Source: Polynucleobacter sp. AM-7D1 (GTDB lineage Bacteria > Pseudomonadota > Gammaproteobacteria > Burkholderiales > Burkholderiaceae). Taken from it: a DNA stretch of 64,000 bases. Under the pieces are notes generated by a model. It saw nothing but the letters and a program-made list of their open reading frames with translations. It was not told where the DNA came from and made no database searches. The DNA lies in assembly GCF_018688455.1 (NCBI RefSeq), contig NZ_CP061319.1, forward strand, positions 1 to 64,000, read 5' to 3'. Below are positions 32,694 through 46,800 of the stretch, one piece after another. Each line of letters begins with the position of its first letter. The first letter of the stretch is position 1. A program made the translations under genes and the position numbers.

Positions 32694-32945
32694 TGCAGTA
32701 TCTTAGCAGAAATCACTAAAATTTTCAGGGTTTTCCCTAGGTTTATGTAATTTCCGGGGGGAGAATGAATAGATGGGTAAAAACTGCGGGTTTACCGCCA
32801 TTTTTTTATGCCCTATTCATAAAAATACGTAAATTTTGAAAAAAAGTTCAAAATTTTTTCAATCTCTATCCTATTGTTTTTAATGGGTTTATTTCAAAAG
32901 TAAGAAAAAACTTTGAGTTTTTAAAGAAAAAGACTACGAAAGGTG

Positions 32946-32974
32946 TTGACAGACCCAAATACGTGGGATATAGT
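32946..32974 (+). promoter_or_regulatory. rrn promoter
   Basis: Perfect -35 TTGACA (32946-32951), 17-bp spacer and -10 TATAGT (32969-32974). About 210 bp upstream of mature 16S, as expected for a ribosomal RNA promoter. Confidence 0.9.
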
Positions 32975-33035
32975 CTCATCTCTCTGCTGAATGTTTTTAA
33001 GAAATACGAAACAAGTCAGCCCTCTTTAAAAATTA

Positions 33036-34765
<1,730 letters not shown>

Positions 34766-34777
34766 AATAAAAGCCAC

Positions 34778-34854
34778 GGGTCTGTAGCTCAGCTGGTTAG
34801 AGCACTGTGTTGATAACGCAGGGGTCGTAGGTTCAAGTCCTACCAGACCCACCA
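34778..34854 (+). tRNA. tRNA-Ile (anticodon GAT)
   Basis: 77 nt with encoded CCA. Acceptor GGGTCTG/CAGACCC; loop TTGATAA. Standard 16S-23S spacer tRNA. Confidence 0.97.
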
Positions 34855-34884
34855 CCAGCCAGAAACAAGACTTAGTGGGACGTT

Positions 34885-34960
34885 GGGGGATTAGCTCAGC
34901 TGGGAGAGCACCTGCTTTGCAAGCAGGGGGTCGTCGGTTCGATCCCGTCATCCTCCACCA
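34885..34960 (+). tRNA. tRNA-Ala (anticodon TGC)
   Basis: 76 nt with encoded CCA. Acceptor GGGGGAT/ATCCTCC with one G-U pair; anticodon stem CCTGC/GCAGG, loop TTTGCAA. Second spacer tRNA. Confidence 0.97.
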
Positions 34961-35209
34961 TCATCTAAATGTCAAAACTAAGCGAAGACTTAATCGTTTA
35001 GTTTTGCCATTTATGGCTGTTCTTTAAAAATTTGAGTAAGCAAAGTGTCAAATGTTTCTTTGAGAGGACATTTGACAATGTAATAAGGGTAAAGATTGAA
35101 TCATCAATCAGTAATACAAACGAGTTTTACCAAGTTCTTAACAAAGTACTTACAGTTTGGATTACGGCAAACATGTCAGAAGTAGAAGTAAACCTGTAAC
35201 AGGTACTAG

Positions 35210-35227
<18 letters not shown>
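34961..35227 (+). other. 16S-23S internal spacer, 3' part, with boxA
   Basis: Gene-free spacer of about 267 bp between tRNA-Ala and 23S. A boxA-like TGTTCTTTAAAAA lies at 35018-35030, similar to that in the leader, where the Nus antitermination complex would assemble. The 5' arm of the 23S processing stem begins at 35210. Confidence 0.75.
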
Positions 35228-38117
<2,890 letters not shown>

Positions 38118-38207
38118 TGTTGGATGTTTGCCAGATTTAATCTGCATCCTTATTACATGCTTACTCAAATAGAGTTGTTGATGATTTATCAGCAGCTCGA
38201 CCCTCTA

Positions 38208-38324
38208 CGCCCGGTGACCATAGCAAGTTGGAACCACTCCTTCCCATCCCGAACAGGACAGTGAAACGACTTTACGCCGATGATAGTGCGGATTACCCGT
38301 GTGAAAGTAGGTAACTGCCGGGCA
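38208..38324 (+). rRNA. rrf: 5S ribosomal RNA
   Basis: About 117 nt. The 5' GCCCGG pairs with 3' CCGGGC; internal CATCCCGAACAGGACAGTGAAACG is near-universal. Preceded by a 106-bp spacer with no tRNA. Confidence 0.93.
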
Positions 38325-38332
38325 CCAATGCG

Positions 38333-38364
38333 ACGCCCAGACCCTCTTAGGTCTGGGCGTTTTT
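38333..38364 (+). terminator. rrn operon terminator
   Basis: Perfect 11-bp stem ACGCCCAGACC / GGTCTGGGCGT, loop CTCTTA, then T run. Lies 9 bp after 5S. Confidence 0.95.
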
Positions 38365-38395
38365 ACTTGTGCAAAGCGTTTTGAGGTTTTAGAGA

Positions 38396-38424
38396 TTGAC
38401 AGAAACTCCATTTGGAGTCAGAAT
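38396..38424 (+). promoter_or_regulatory. Promoter of the tRNA-Tyr-Gly-Thr-tuf unit
   Basis: Perfect -35 TTGACA (38396-38401), 17-bp spacer, -10 CAGAAT (38419-38424). The spacer contains a perfect palindrome ACTCCATTTGGAGT (38405-38418). tRNA-Tyr starts 11 bp later. Confidence 0.65.
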
Positions 38425-38435
38425 ATTGGGTTCGC

Positions 38436-38520
38436 GGAGGGGTGTCCGAGCGGCTAAAGGAGGCAGACTGTAAATCTGTTGGCTATGCCTACGTAGGTTC
38501 GAATCCTACCCCCTCCACCA
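38436..38520 (+). tRNA. tRNA-Tyr (anticodon GTA)
   Basis: 85 nt class II tRNA with a long variable arm and encoded CCA. Acceptor GGAGGGG/CCCCTCC; anticodon loop contains GTA. Confidence 0.96.
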
Positions 38521-38525
38521 GATGT

Positions 38526-38599
38526 GCGGGATTAGTTTAATGGTAAAACAGCAGATTTCCAATCTTCGGTCAAGAGTTCGATTCTCTTATCCCGCTCCA
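38526..38599 (+). tRNA. tRNA-Gly (anticodon TCC)
   Basis: 74 nt with encoded CCA. Acceptor GCGGGAT/ATCCCGC; loop TTTCCAA. Two copies of the 9-bp unit AGTATTAAC plus a partial third follow, at 38599-38622. Confidence 0.96.
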
Positions 38600-38629
38600 G
38601 TATTAACAGTATTAACAGTATTTGTATTT

Positions 38630-38704
<75 letters not shown>

Positions 38705-38759
38705 TGGCTTACGTAGTAAAAAATTTAAATTTCGTGTGTTGGTTTAAGAGTTAACTAAG

Positions 38760-39967
38760 GGCAGACAAAAAAATGGCAAAAGAAAAGTTTGAGCGGACAA
38801 AACCGCACGTAAACGTTGGCACAATCGGTCACGTTGACCACGGTAAAACCACATTGACAGCTGCAATCGCAACCGTGCTTTCAAAAGCATTCGGTGGCGA
38901 AGCAAAAGCATACGATCAGATCGATGCTGCTCCAGAAGAAAAAGCACGCGGTATTACGATTAATACAGCACACGTTGAGTATGAGACAGCGAATCGTCAC
39001 TACGCGCACGTGGATTGCCCAGGACATGCTGACTACGTTAAGAACATGATTACTGGTGCTGCTCAGATGGACGGCGCTATTTTGGTTTGCTCTGCAGCTG
39101 ACGGCCCAATGCCACAAACTCGTGAGCACATCCTCTTGGCACGCCAAGTTGGTGTTCCATACATCATCGTGTTCTTGAACAAGTGCGACATGGTTGATGA
39201 CGCTGAGTTGTTAGAGCTCGTAGAAATGGAAGTTCGCGAGCTTTTATCTAAGTACGACTTCCCAGGCGATGACACACCAATCGTTCAAGGTTCTGCTAAG
39301 TTAGCTCTTGAAGGCGACGAAGGCCCATTGGGTAAAGAAGCCATCATGAAGTTGGCTGAAGCGCTTGACTCTTACATCCCAACTCCAGAGCGTGCTGTTG
39401 ACGGTGCGTTCTTGATGCCAGTAGAGGACGTGTTCTCTATCTCCGGTCGCGGTACTGTGGTTACAGGTCGTATCGAGCGCGGTATCGTTAAGGTTGGTGA
39501 AGAGATTGAAATTATCGGTATCAAACCAACACTCAAGACAACTTGTACTGGTGTTGAAATGTTCCGCAAATTGCTCGACCAAGGTCAAGCAGGCGATAAC
39601 GTTGGTATCTTGTTACGCGGTACAAAACGTGAAGAAGTTGAGCGCGGCCAAGTATTGGCTAAGCCAGGTTCAATCACCCCACATACTCACTTTACAGCCG
39701 AGGTTTATATCTTGGGTAAAGATGAAGGTGGTCGTCATACTCCATTCTTTAACAACTATCGTCCACAGTTTTACTTCCGTACTACGGACGTAACTGGTTC
39801 AATCGAGTTGCCAAAAGACAAAGAAATGGTAATGCCTGGTGATAACGTGACTATTACCGTCAAACTCATCGCTCCTATCGCGATGGAAGAAGGTTTACGT
39901 TTTGCGATCCGTGAAGGTGGCCGTACTGTTGGCGCCGGTGTGGTTGCAAAGATTTTGGCTTAATAGT
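38760..39967 (+). repeat. Direct repeat, tuf copy 1
   Basis: This 1208-bp block reappears at 55536-56743. In the blocks I compared no base differs, and translations in several frames agree. It begins 13 bp before the tuf ATG (GGCAGAC) and ends 4 bp after the stop; flanks diverge at once. Confidence 0.85.
38773..39963 (+). CDS. tuf: Elongation factor Tu (copy 1)
   Basis: 396 aa. GTPase that delivers aminoacyl-tRNA to the ribosome. G1 GHVDHGKTT (19-27), G3 DCPGHADY, G4 NKCD and G5 SAKL are intact. It lies between tRNA-Thr and tRNA-Trp, the tufB position. Protein identical to copy 2. Co-transcription with the upstream tRNAs is likely, since no terminator lies between. Confidence 0.98.
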   Translation: MAKEKFERTKPHVNVGTIGHVDHGKTTLTAAIATVLSKAFGGEAKAYDQIDAAPEEKARGITINTAHVEYETANRHYAHVDCPGHADYVKNMITGAAQMDGAILVCSAADGPMPQTREHILLARQVGVPYIIVFLNKCDMVDDAELLELVEMEVRELLSKYDFPGDDTPIVQGSAKLALEGDEGPLGKEAIMKLAEALDSYIPTPERAVDGAFLMPVEDVFSISGRGTVVTGRIERGIVKVGEEIEIIGIKPTLKTTCTGVEMFRKLLDQGQAGDNVGILLRGTKREEVERGQVLAKPGSITPHTHFTAEVYILGKDEGGRHTPFFNNYRPQFYFRTTDVTGSIELPKDKEMVMPGDNVTITVKLIAPIAMEEGLRFAIREGGRTVGAGVVAKILA

Positions 39968-39975
39968 TTTAATAA

Positions 39976-40051
39976 AGGGGTGTAGCTCAATTGGCAGAGC
40001 GTTGGTCTCCAAAACCAAAGGTTGGGGGTTCGATGCCCTCCGCCCCTGCCA
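39976..40051 (+). tRNA. tRNA-Trp (anticodon CCA)
   Basis: 76 nt with encoded CCA. Acceptor AGGGGTG/CGCCCCT with one wobble; anticodon stem TTGGT/ACCAA, loop CTCCAAA. Between tuf and secE, as in many proteobacteria. Confidence 0.96.
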
Positions 40052-40071
40052 CGATTTGAACTGAAAGTAAT

Positions 40072-40449
40072 ATGTCTCAACATACAGCAAGTCATACTGA
40101 AGAAAAAAGCAGCTGGGTCTCTGGACTCGCTGCTTTACTCGTCGTTGCAGCGTTAGTTCTTTACTACACGCTGGCCGATCAATCGATGTTGATTCGTTTG
40201 GCTGTTTTGTTTGGCGGAATTGCTGTTGCAGTTTTGATTGTGGCGATGTCGGCAGATGGGCGTCGTTTTATCGCCTACGCAAAAGATTCTTGGTATGAGG
40301 TAAAAAAGGTTGTTTGGCCGACTCGCAAAGAGACGACTCAAATGACTCTAGTCGTATTTGGCTTTGTTGTGATTATGTCCCTGTTTTTGTGGATTGCAGA
40401 CAAATTAATTGAATGGCTAGTTTTTTCAGTCTTCCTAGGCTGGAAGTGA
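40072..40449 (+). CDS. secE: Preprotein translocase subunit SecE
   Basis: 125 aa, the long proteobacterial form with three membrane segments (about 17-35, 40-60, 96-118). The conserved cytoplasmic hinge EVKKVVWPTRKETTQMT precedes the last segment. Partner of SecY in the export channel. Starts 20 bp after tRNA-Trp. Confidence 0.97.
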   Translation: MSQHTASHTEEKSSWVSGLAALLVVAALVLYYTLADQSMLIRLAVLFGGIAVAVLIVAMSADGRRFIAYAKDSWYEVKKVVWPTRKETTQMTLVVFGFVVIMSLFLWIADKLIEWLVFSVFLGWK

Positions 40450-40456
40450 GTAAAAA

Positions 40457-41032
40457 ATGATTGAAACTGAATTGGTCTCAAATAATCCACAAGCTACCGG
40501 CAATATGCGCTGGTACGTGATTCATGCCTATTCAGGCATGGAAAAAAGCGTTAAAAGAGGTCTTGAGGAGCGTATTGCGCGCTCTGGAATGCCGGAGAAA
40601 TTTGGACGCATCTTGGTTCCATCTGAAGAAGTGGTAGAGATTAAGTCTGGCACTAAGTCAGTTTCTGAGCGCCGCTTTTTCCCTGGTTATGTACTAATTG
40701 AGATGGAAATGACTGACGAGAGCTGGCATTTGGTGAAAAATACGCCAAAAGTGACCGGTTTCGTTGGTGGTGTAAGAAACCGCCCAAGCCCGATTTCTAC
40801 CGCTGAAGTGACCAAAATCATGGATCAAATGCAGGCTGGTGTTGATAAACCGAAGCCGAAGACCCTCTTTGAGGTGGGTGAGATGGTTCGCGTTAAGGAA
40901 GGTCCATTCACAGATTTCAACGGAAACGTTGAGGAAGTGAACTACGAGAAGTCAAGATTGCGCGTTTCTGTTACAATTTTTGGCCGCGGTACCCCAGTTG
41001 AGCTGGAGTTCGGCCAAGTAGAAAAGATGTAA
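40457..41032 (+). CDS. nusG: Transcription termination/antitermination factor NusG
   Basis: 191 aa. NGN domain from [19 protein letters not shown] to about 125 and a C-terminal KOW domain ([19 protein letters not shown]). Binds RNA polymerase and couples it to Rho or to S10. The ATG at 40457 gives a 16-residue N-terminal lead; ATG at 40505 is an alternative. Confidence 0.97.
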   Translation: MIETELVSNNPQATGNMRWYVIHAYSGMEKSVKRGLEERIARSGMPEKFGRILVPSEEVVEIKSGTKSVSERRFFPGYVLIEMEMTDESWHLVKNTPKVTGFVGGVRNRPSPISTAEVTKIMDQMQAGVDKPKPKTLFEVGEMVRVKEGPFTDFNGNVEEVNYEKSRLRVSVTIFGRGTPVELEFGQVEKM

Positions 41033-41180
41033 AAACAAGGACTTAGTCCAGTTTTGCAGTAAAGCAGTACAAGTGGTTAGCAATAACCGAGGAGCGGATC
41101 TAGAAAGCCAAAAACTAGTGAAGCGTTTACTCAACAGCGGTCTTTCCTAATGAGGTTAGGCGCGCTTTTAGGAGCAATCA
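41033..41180 (+). other. nusG-rplK intergenic leader
   Basis: 148 bp without a gene, ending in TTTTAGGAG before rplK. It may carry a promoter or the L1-binding leader known for the L11 operon in other bacteria; I could not draw a convincing L1 site. Confidence 0.4.
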
Positions 41181-41612
41181 ATGGCAAAGAAGATCATTGG
41201 CTTTATCAAGCTGCAGATCCCTGCAGGTAAAGCAAATCCATCACCTCCCGTAGGTCCAGCATTGGGTCAACGCGGCCTCAATATTATGGAATTCTGTAAG
41301 GCGTTTAATGCTCAAACTCAGAGCATGGAACCTGGCCTGCCAATTCCAGTCGTGATTACAGCTTTCGCTGATAAGAGCTTCACTTTCATCATGAAGACTC
41401 CTCCAGCGACCATCATGATTAAGAAGGCTGCAAAGATCGAAAAAGGATCACCACGTCCGCATACCGATAAGGTAGGAAAAATTACACGTGCTCAAGCAGA
41501 AGAAATTGCTAAAGCAAAAATGCCAGATTTGACAGCTGCTGATATGGATGCTGCTGTAAGAACAATCGCTGGTAGCGCCCGCTCAATGGGCATCACAGTG
41601 GAAGGTCTCTAA
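41181..41612 (+). CDS. rplK: 50S ribosomal protein L11
   Basis: 143 aa (E. coli 142). N-terminal [34 protein letters not shown] and C-terminal rRNA-binding GSARSMGI. Forms the GTPase-associated centre base with 23S. Two bp before rplA. Confidence 0.98.
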   Translation: MAKKIIGFIKLQIPAGKANPSPPVGPALGQRGLNIMEFCKAFNAQTQSMEPGLPIPVVITAFADKSFTFIMKTPPATIMIKKAAKIEKGSPRPHTDKVGKITRAQAEEIAKAKMPDLTAADMDAAVRTIAGSARSMGITVEGL

Positions 41613-41614
41613 TC

Positions 41615-42316
41615 ATGACTAAGTTATCTAAGCGTTTAAAAGCAATCGAATCTAAAGTAGATCGCAATAAGTTTTATGCATTAGAAGATGCATTGAACCT
41701 CGTAAAAGAGTGTGCAACTGCTAAGTTTGATGAGTCTATCGACGTTGCAGTTCAGTTGGGTATTGATGCTAAGAAATCTGACCAAGTTGTGCGTGGCGCA
41801 GTTGTGCTCCCAGCTGGTACAGGTAAGCATGTTCGTGTAGCGGTATTTGCACAAGGCGAAAAAGCTGAACAAGCTAAAGCTGCTGGTGCTGAGATAGTTG
41901 GCATGGAAGACCTTGCTGACCAAATTAAAGGCGGGAAAATCGATTTCGATATTTTGATCGCATCCCCAGACACAATGAAGATCGTTGGCACTTTAGGTCA
42001 AGTATTGGGCCCACGTGGTTTGATGCCGAATCCAAAAGTGGGAACTGTTACTCCTGACGTTGCGACTGCAGTTAAAAATGCAAAAGCAGGTCAAGTGCAA
42101 TTCCGTGTGGACAAAGCCGGTATCGTGCACGCAAGCATTGGCCGTCGTTCATTCGAGCCTGCTGCATTGAAATCAAACTTGCTCGCATTGCTTGAGGCTT
42201 TGAACAAAGCTAAGCCACCTGCATCTAAGGGCGTTTATTTAAAGAAGGTTGCCGTAAGCAGCACCATGGGTGCAGGCGTACGTGTTGACCAGGCATCGAT
42301 ACAAGCTGCTCAGTAA
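41615..42316 (+). CDS. rplA: 50S ribosomal protein L1
   Basis: 233 aa. L1 stalk protein and, in many bacteria, translational repressor of rplKA. Signature [16 protein letters not shown] with [20 protein letters not shown] following. Confidence 0.98.
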   Translation: MTKLSKRLKAIESKVDRNKFYALEDALNLVKECATAKFDESIDVAVQLGIDAKKSDQVVRGAVVLPAGTGKHVRVAVFAQGEKAEQAKAAGAEIVGMEDLADQIKGGKIDFDILIASPDTMKIVGTLGQVLGPRGLMPNPKVGTVTPDVATAVKNAKAGQVQFRVDKAGIVHASIGRRSFEPAALKSNLLALLEALNKAKPPASKGVYLKKVAVSSTMGAGVRVDQASIQAAQ

Positions 42317-42551
42317 TTAGCTTGTAGCAAAAAGAACTTTGGGTCGACTCCCGCTCTTAGGGTGAGAGTCGAACATCAAAGACCGTTGGTGAATTATTTG
42401 CTTACTCAGAATTAATTCTTAATCGTTACGAAAGTAATAGCCAGCGCAGATGGCGACCCTGAAAAGATTTCACAAGATTCCCTTGTGACAAATGATCAGA
42501 CGCTGGTGTGTAACCCCAACTGGAAACAGTTGGTTTTTTAGGAGTTAAACC
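42317..42551 (+). promoter_or_regulatory. rplJ leader with several hairpins (L10-leader region)
   Basis: 235 bp without a gene. Hairpins: TCGACTC/GAGTCGA (42344-42372); TCACAAG/CTTGTGA with 5-nt loop (42470-42488), enclosed by CCAGCG (42441-42446) pairing with CGCTGG (42501-42506); and CCAACTG/CAGTTGG with a GAAA loop followed by T6 (42516-42539). The last looks like an intrinsic terminator and ends 12 bp before the rplJ start. In other bacteria L10-L7/L12 binds such a leader to repress its own synthesis. Confidence 0.75.
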
Positions 42552-43190
42552 GTGCCTTTGAATGTACAAGACAAAAAAGCGATTGTTGCTGATGTCGGCG
42601 CTCAATTGGCTGGAGCTCAAACAGTCGTGCTCGCTGAATATCGTGGTATTCCAGTAGAGCAGTTGACAAAGCTACGTGCTAGCGCACGTGACCAAGGTGT
42701 ATATCTTCGCGTTTTGAAGAACACATTGGCACGCCGTGCTGCACAAGGCACACAGTTTGAGCCTCTTGCTGATTCGATGGTTGGCCCCTTGATCTACGGC
42801 ATCTCTGCTGATCCGATTGCTTCGGCAAAAGTATTGCAGAACTTTGCTAAGACTCAAGACAAGCTAGTCATTACTGCTGGCTTATATAACGGCAAGTTGT
42901 TAGATGTTGCGGGCGTTAAAGCTCTTGCAACAATTCCAAGCCGCGACGAGTTGTTATCTCAGTTGTTAGGTGTGATGTTGGCACCAGTATCTGCGATGGC
43001 TCGCGTATTGGGCGCAGTAGCAGCGCAAAAATCAGCCGGAGCACCTGCTCCAGTTGCAGCACCTGTAGTTGAAGCAGCAGCACCAGTAGAAGTAGTTGCT
43101 GAAGCGGCCGCTCCAGAAGCAGCTGCTGAGCCTGCAGCCGCAGCACCAGAAGCTGGAACAGAAACACCGCAAACCCCTGCCGCTGAATAA
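42552..43190 (+). CDS. rplJ: 50S ribosomal protein L10, with extended Ala/Pro/Glu tail
   Basis: 212 aa, versus 165 in E. coli. Residues 1 to about 165 are a normal L10 ([15 protein letters not shown], helix alpha-8 region [12 protein letters not shown]). The last 45 or so are a low-complexity Ala/Pro/Glu/Val tail with no Lys after the start, likely disordered. The start is GTG 42552 with AGGAG upstream. L10 anchors the L7/L12 stalk. Confidence 0.96.
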   Translation: MPLNVQDKKAIVADVGAQLAGAQTVVLAEYRGIPVEQLTKLRASARDQGVYLRVLKNTLARRAAQGTQFEPLADSMVGPLIYGISADPIASAKVLQNFAKTQDKLVITAGLYNGKLLDVAGVKALATIPSRDELLSQLLGVMLAPVSAMARVLGAVAAQKSAGAPAPVAAPVVEAAAPVEVVAEAAAPEAAAEPAAAAPEAGTETPQTPAAE

Positions 43191-43224
43191 GCGCAGATTA
43201 ACTATTAAGTATTAGGAGCTAAAA

Positions 43225-43599
43225 ATGGCGATTACCAAAGAAGAAATCATTGATGCAGTAGGCAGCATGTCCGTAATGGATTTGAACGACTTGGTTAAGG
43301 CGTTCGAAGAGAAGTTTGGCGTTTCAGCTGCAGCGATGGCTGTTGCTGGTCCTGCTGGTGGCGGCGCAGCTGCTGCTGGTGAAGAGCAAACAGAATTTAC
43401 TGTTAACTTGCTCGAAGCTGGTGCAAACAAAGTTTCAGTAATTAAGGCTGTTCGCGAAATCACTGGTCTTGGCTTGAAAGAAGCTAAAGACTTAGTTGAT
43501 GGCGCACCAAAGCCAATCAAAGAAGCTGTTGATAAGAAGACAGCTGAAGAAGCTAAGAAGAAGCTTGAAGAAGCTGGCGCTAAAGCAGAACTTAAGTGA
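43225..43599 (+). CDS. rplL: 50S ribosomal protein L7/L12
   Basis: 124 aa. N-terminal dimer domain, Ala/Gly hinge (about residues 38-52), C-terminal factor-binding domain with [27 protein letters not shown]. Ribosome site TTAGGAG. Present in multiple copies per ribosome. Confidence 0.98.
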   Translation: MAITKEEIIDAVGSMSVMDLNDLVKAFEEKFGVSAAAMAVAGPAGGGAAAAGEEQTEFTVNLLEAGANKVSVIKAVREITGLGLKEAKDLVDGAPKPIKEAVDKKTAEEAKKKLEEAGAKAELK

Positions 43600-43825
43600 T
43601 ACAAACTCAGTTAGTGCCCCTCAAAAAGGGGTGCTAGCCCTGTTGGGTTTGACCATTAGTGGTCAAACCCGATTTCATTTCTGATTGAAATCGGGTTTGC
43701 CTTCTGATACGACTGCAGAATGCAAGTTTGGTCGGACACTAGATCTTTCGATTTAGTGTTGTCCGCCAGTGATTGGTAGTGGCCAATCGCCAAATCTTTG
43801 TACAGTCGCTGAATTCGGAGATGAA
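43600..43825 (+). promoter_or_regulatory. rplL-rpoB gap with overlapping hairpins
   Basis: 226 bp. Stem A is GGGTTTGACC / GGTCAAACCC (43645-43654, 43661-43670, loop ATTAGT). Stem B is 13 bp, AAACCCGATTTCA / TGAAATCGGGTTT (43665-43677, 43686-43698). They share 43665-43670 and cannot both form fully. No T-run follows. The E. coli counterpart holds an attenuator and an RNase III site. CGGAG at 43816-43820 is the rpoB ribosome site. Confidence 0.75.
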
Positions 43826-46800
43826 ATGAACTACAGCTTCACCGAACGCAAGCGAGTCCGTAAAAGCTTTGCTAAGCGAGTAAATAATCATCAGGTTCCA
43901 TACCTGATCGCAACGCAGCTGGAATCCTACGCTAAATTTTTACAGGCTGATAAGCCGGCAATGTCTCGTCTTACAGAGGGACTTCAAGCTGCCTTTACAT
44001 CAGCATTCCCAATTGTGTCTAACAATGGCTACGCACGTATGGAATACGTGTCATACCAGTTGTCACAGCCACCGTTCGACGTTAAAGAATGTCAACAACG
44101 TGGTTACACATACCATTCGGCCTTACGTGCAAAAGTTCGCTTGATTATTTATGATCGCGAAGCACCTACTAAGGTTAAAGAGGTAAAAGAGAGCGAAGTC
44201 TACATGGGTGAAATTCCACTCATGACTGATAACGGCTCTTTTGTGATCAACGGTACTGAGCGCGTTATCGTTTCTCAGTTGCACCGTTCCCCAGGCGTGT
44301 TCTTTGAACACGATAAGGGCAAGACACATAGCTCAGGTAAGTTGCTGTTCTCAGCACGTATCATTCCTTACCGTGGTTCATGGCTCGATTTCGAGTTTGA
44401 TCCAAAAGATATTCTGTATTTCCGCGTTGACCGTCGTCGTAAGATGCCAGTCACCATTTTGCTCAAAGCAATTGGTTTAAACAACGAGCAGATTCTTGCA
44501 AACTTCTTCAACTTTGATCATTTCTCATTGAGCGCAAATGGCGCATCAATGGAATTTGTTCCAGAGCGTTTGCGTGGTCAGTTAGCCAGCTTTGATGTGC
44601 TTGATAAGAATGGCGTTGTTGTCATTCAAAAAGACAAGCGTATCAATGCAAAACATATTCGTGAGCTCGAAGCTGCTAAGACAAAGAACATCGTTGTTCC
44701 AGATGATTACTTGGTTGGTCGCGTAGTTGCGCGTAACATCATCGATCCAGACTCTGGTGAAATCTTGGCATACGCTAATGATGAAATCACTGAAGAGTTG
44801 TTGGCTACATTGCGCGATGCAGGCATCAAGCAATTGGAAACCATCTACACCAATGATTTAGATTCTGGCGCATACATTTCTCAGACATTGCGTACTGATG
44901 AAACTGCGGATCAAATGGCTGCTCGTATTGCCATCTATCGCATGATGCGTCCTGGTGAGCCTCCAACAGAAGATGCTGTTGAAGCCTTGTTCCAGCGTTT
45001 GTTCTACAACGAAGATAGTTACGATTTATCTCGCGTTGGTCGTATGAAAGTCAACAGCCGTCTCGGTCGCTCAGAGATGGAAGGCCCAATGGTCTTGTCG
45101 AACGAAGATATTCTCGACACCATTAAGTCTTTAGTTGATCTGCGTAACGGCAAAGGCGAAGTTGATGATATCGATCACTTAGGAAATCGTCGTGTACGTT
45201 GCGTAGGTGAGTTGGCAGAGAATCAATTCCGTGCAGGTTTGTCACGCGTTGAGCGTGCGGTTAAAGAACGTCTCGGCCAAGCCGAAACCGAAAACCTCAT
45301 GCCGCATGATTTGATTAACAGCAAGCCAATCTCTTCAGCAATTCGTGAGTTCTTCGGTTCTTCACAGTTATCCCAGTTTATGGACCAAACAAACCCATTG
45401 TCAGAGATCACGCACAAGCGTCGTATCTCTGCATTGGGACCTGGTGGTTTGACACGTGAGCGCGCAGGTTTCGAAGTGCGTGACGTACATCCAACCCACT
45501 ACGGACGTGTTTGCCCAATTGAAACTCCAGAAGGACCAAACATTGGTCTGATCAACTCACTCGCGTTATTTGCGCGTTTGAATGAGCATGGTTTCTTAGA
45601 GACTCCATACCGTAAAGTTTCCAATAGCAAAGTAAGCGACGAAGTTGTTTACCTATCCGCTATTGAAGAAGCGAAATACGTGATTGCTCAGGCAAATGCA
45701 ACGATCGACAAGAGCGGTAAGTTGGCCGATGAATTGGTTTCAGCGCGTCAAGCTGGTGAGACCATGATGGTTAGCCCAGAGCGTATCGATTTCATTGACG
45801 TTGCTCCTAGCCAGATCGTTTCTGCTGCTGCTTCATTGGTTCCATTCTTGGAGCATGATGATGCGAACCGTGCGTTGATGGGTGCGAATATGCAACGTCA
45901 AGCGGTTCCTTGCTTGCGTCCAGATAAGCCATTGGTTGGTACAGGTTTAGAGCGCATTGTTGCAGTTGATTCAGGTACAGTAATTTTGGCTTCCCGTGGC
46001 GGAATCGTTGACTATGTTGATGCAAACCGTGTAGTTATTCGTGTAAACGATGACGAGACAGCGGCTGGTGAAGTTGGTGTGGATATTTATAACCTCATCA
46101 AGTACACCCGCTCAAACCAAAATACCAACATCAACCAACGTCCAATCGTTCAGGCTGGTGATCGTGTAGCCCGTGGCGACGTAGTTGCTGACGGTGCATC
46201 TACCGACTTAGGTGAGTTGGCTTTAGGTCAAAACATGACTGTGGCATTTATGCCATGGAACGGTTACAACTTCGAAGATTCAATCTTGATCTCTGAGAAA
46301 GTGGTTGCTGATGACCGTTACACCTCTATTCATATTGAAGAGTTGTCGGTTGTTGCTCGTGATACCAAGCTTGGTTCAGAAGAAATTACACGCGATATCT
46401 CCAACTTGGCTGAGTCACAACTCTCCCGTTTGGATGAGAGCGGTATTGTTTACATCGGTGCTGAAGTTGAAGCTGGTGACGTATTGGTTGGTAAGGTAAC
46501 TCCAAAGGGTGAGACTACTCTCACTCCAGAAGAGAAGCTCCTCCGTGCGATCTTCGGTGAAAAAGCGTCTGACGTAAAAGATACTTCTTTGCGTGTTCCA
46601 TCTGGAATGATCGGTACGGTTATCGATGTTCAAGTCTTCACCCGTGAAGGTATTGAGCGCGATGCACGTGCACAGTCAATTATTCAAGAAGAATTACAAC
46701 GCTATCGTTTGGACTTAAACGACCAGTTGCGTATTGTTGAAGGCGATGCCTTCATGCGTTTAGAAAAGCTGTTGATTGGCAAGGTTGCCAATGGTGGTCC

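Noticed and set aside
38599..38622. Short tandem repeat AGTATTAAC between tRNA-Gly and tRNA-Thr
   Set aside because: Only two and a half copies; too small for a CRISPR or functional array, likely slippage.
43769..43825. N-terminal extension of rpoB from an upstream ATG
   Set aside because: The added residues do not match RpoB and the good ribosome site is just before ATG 43826.
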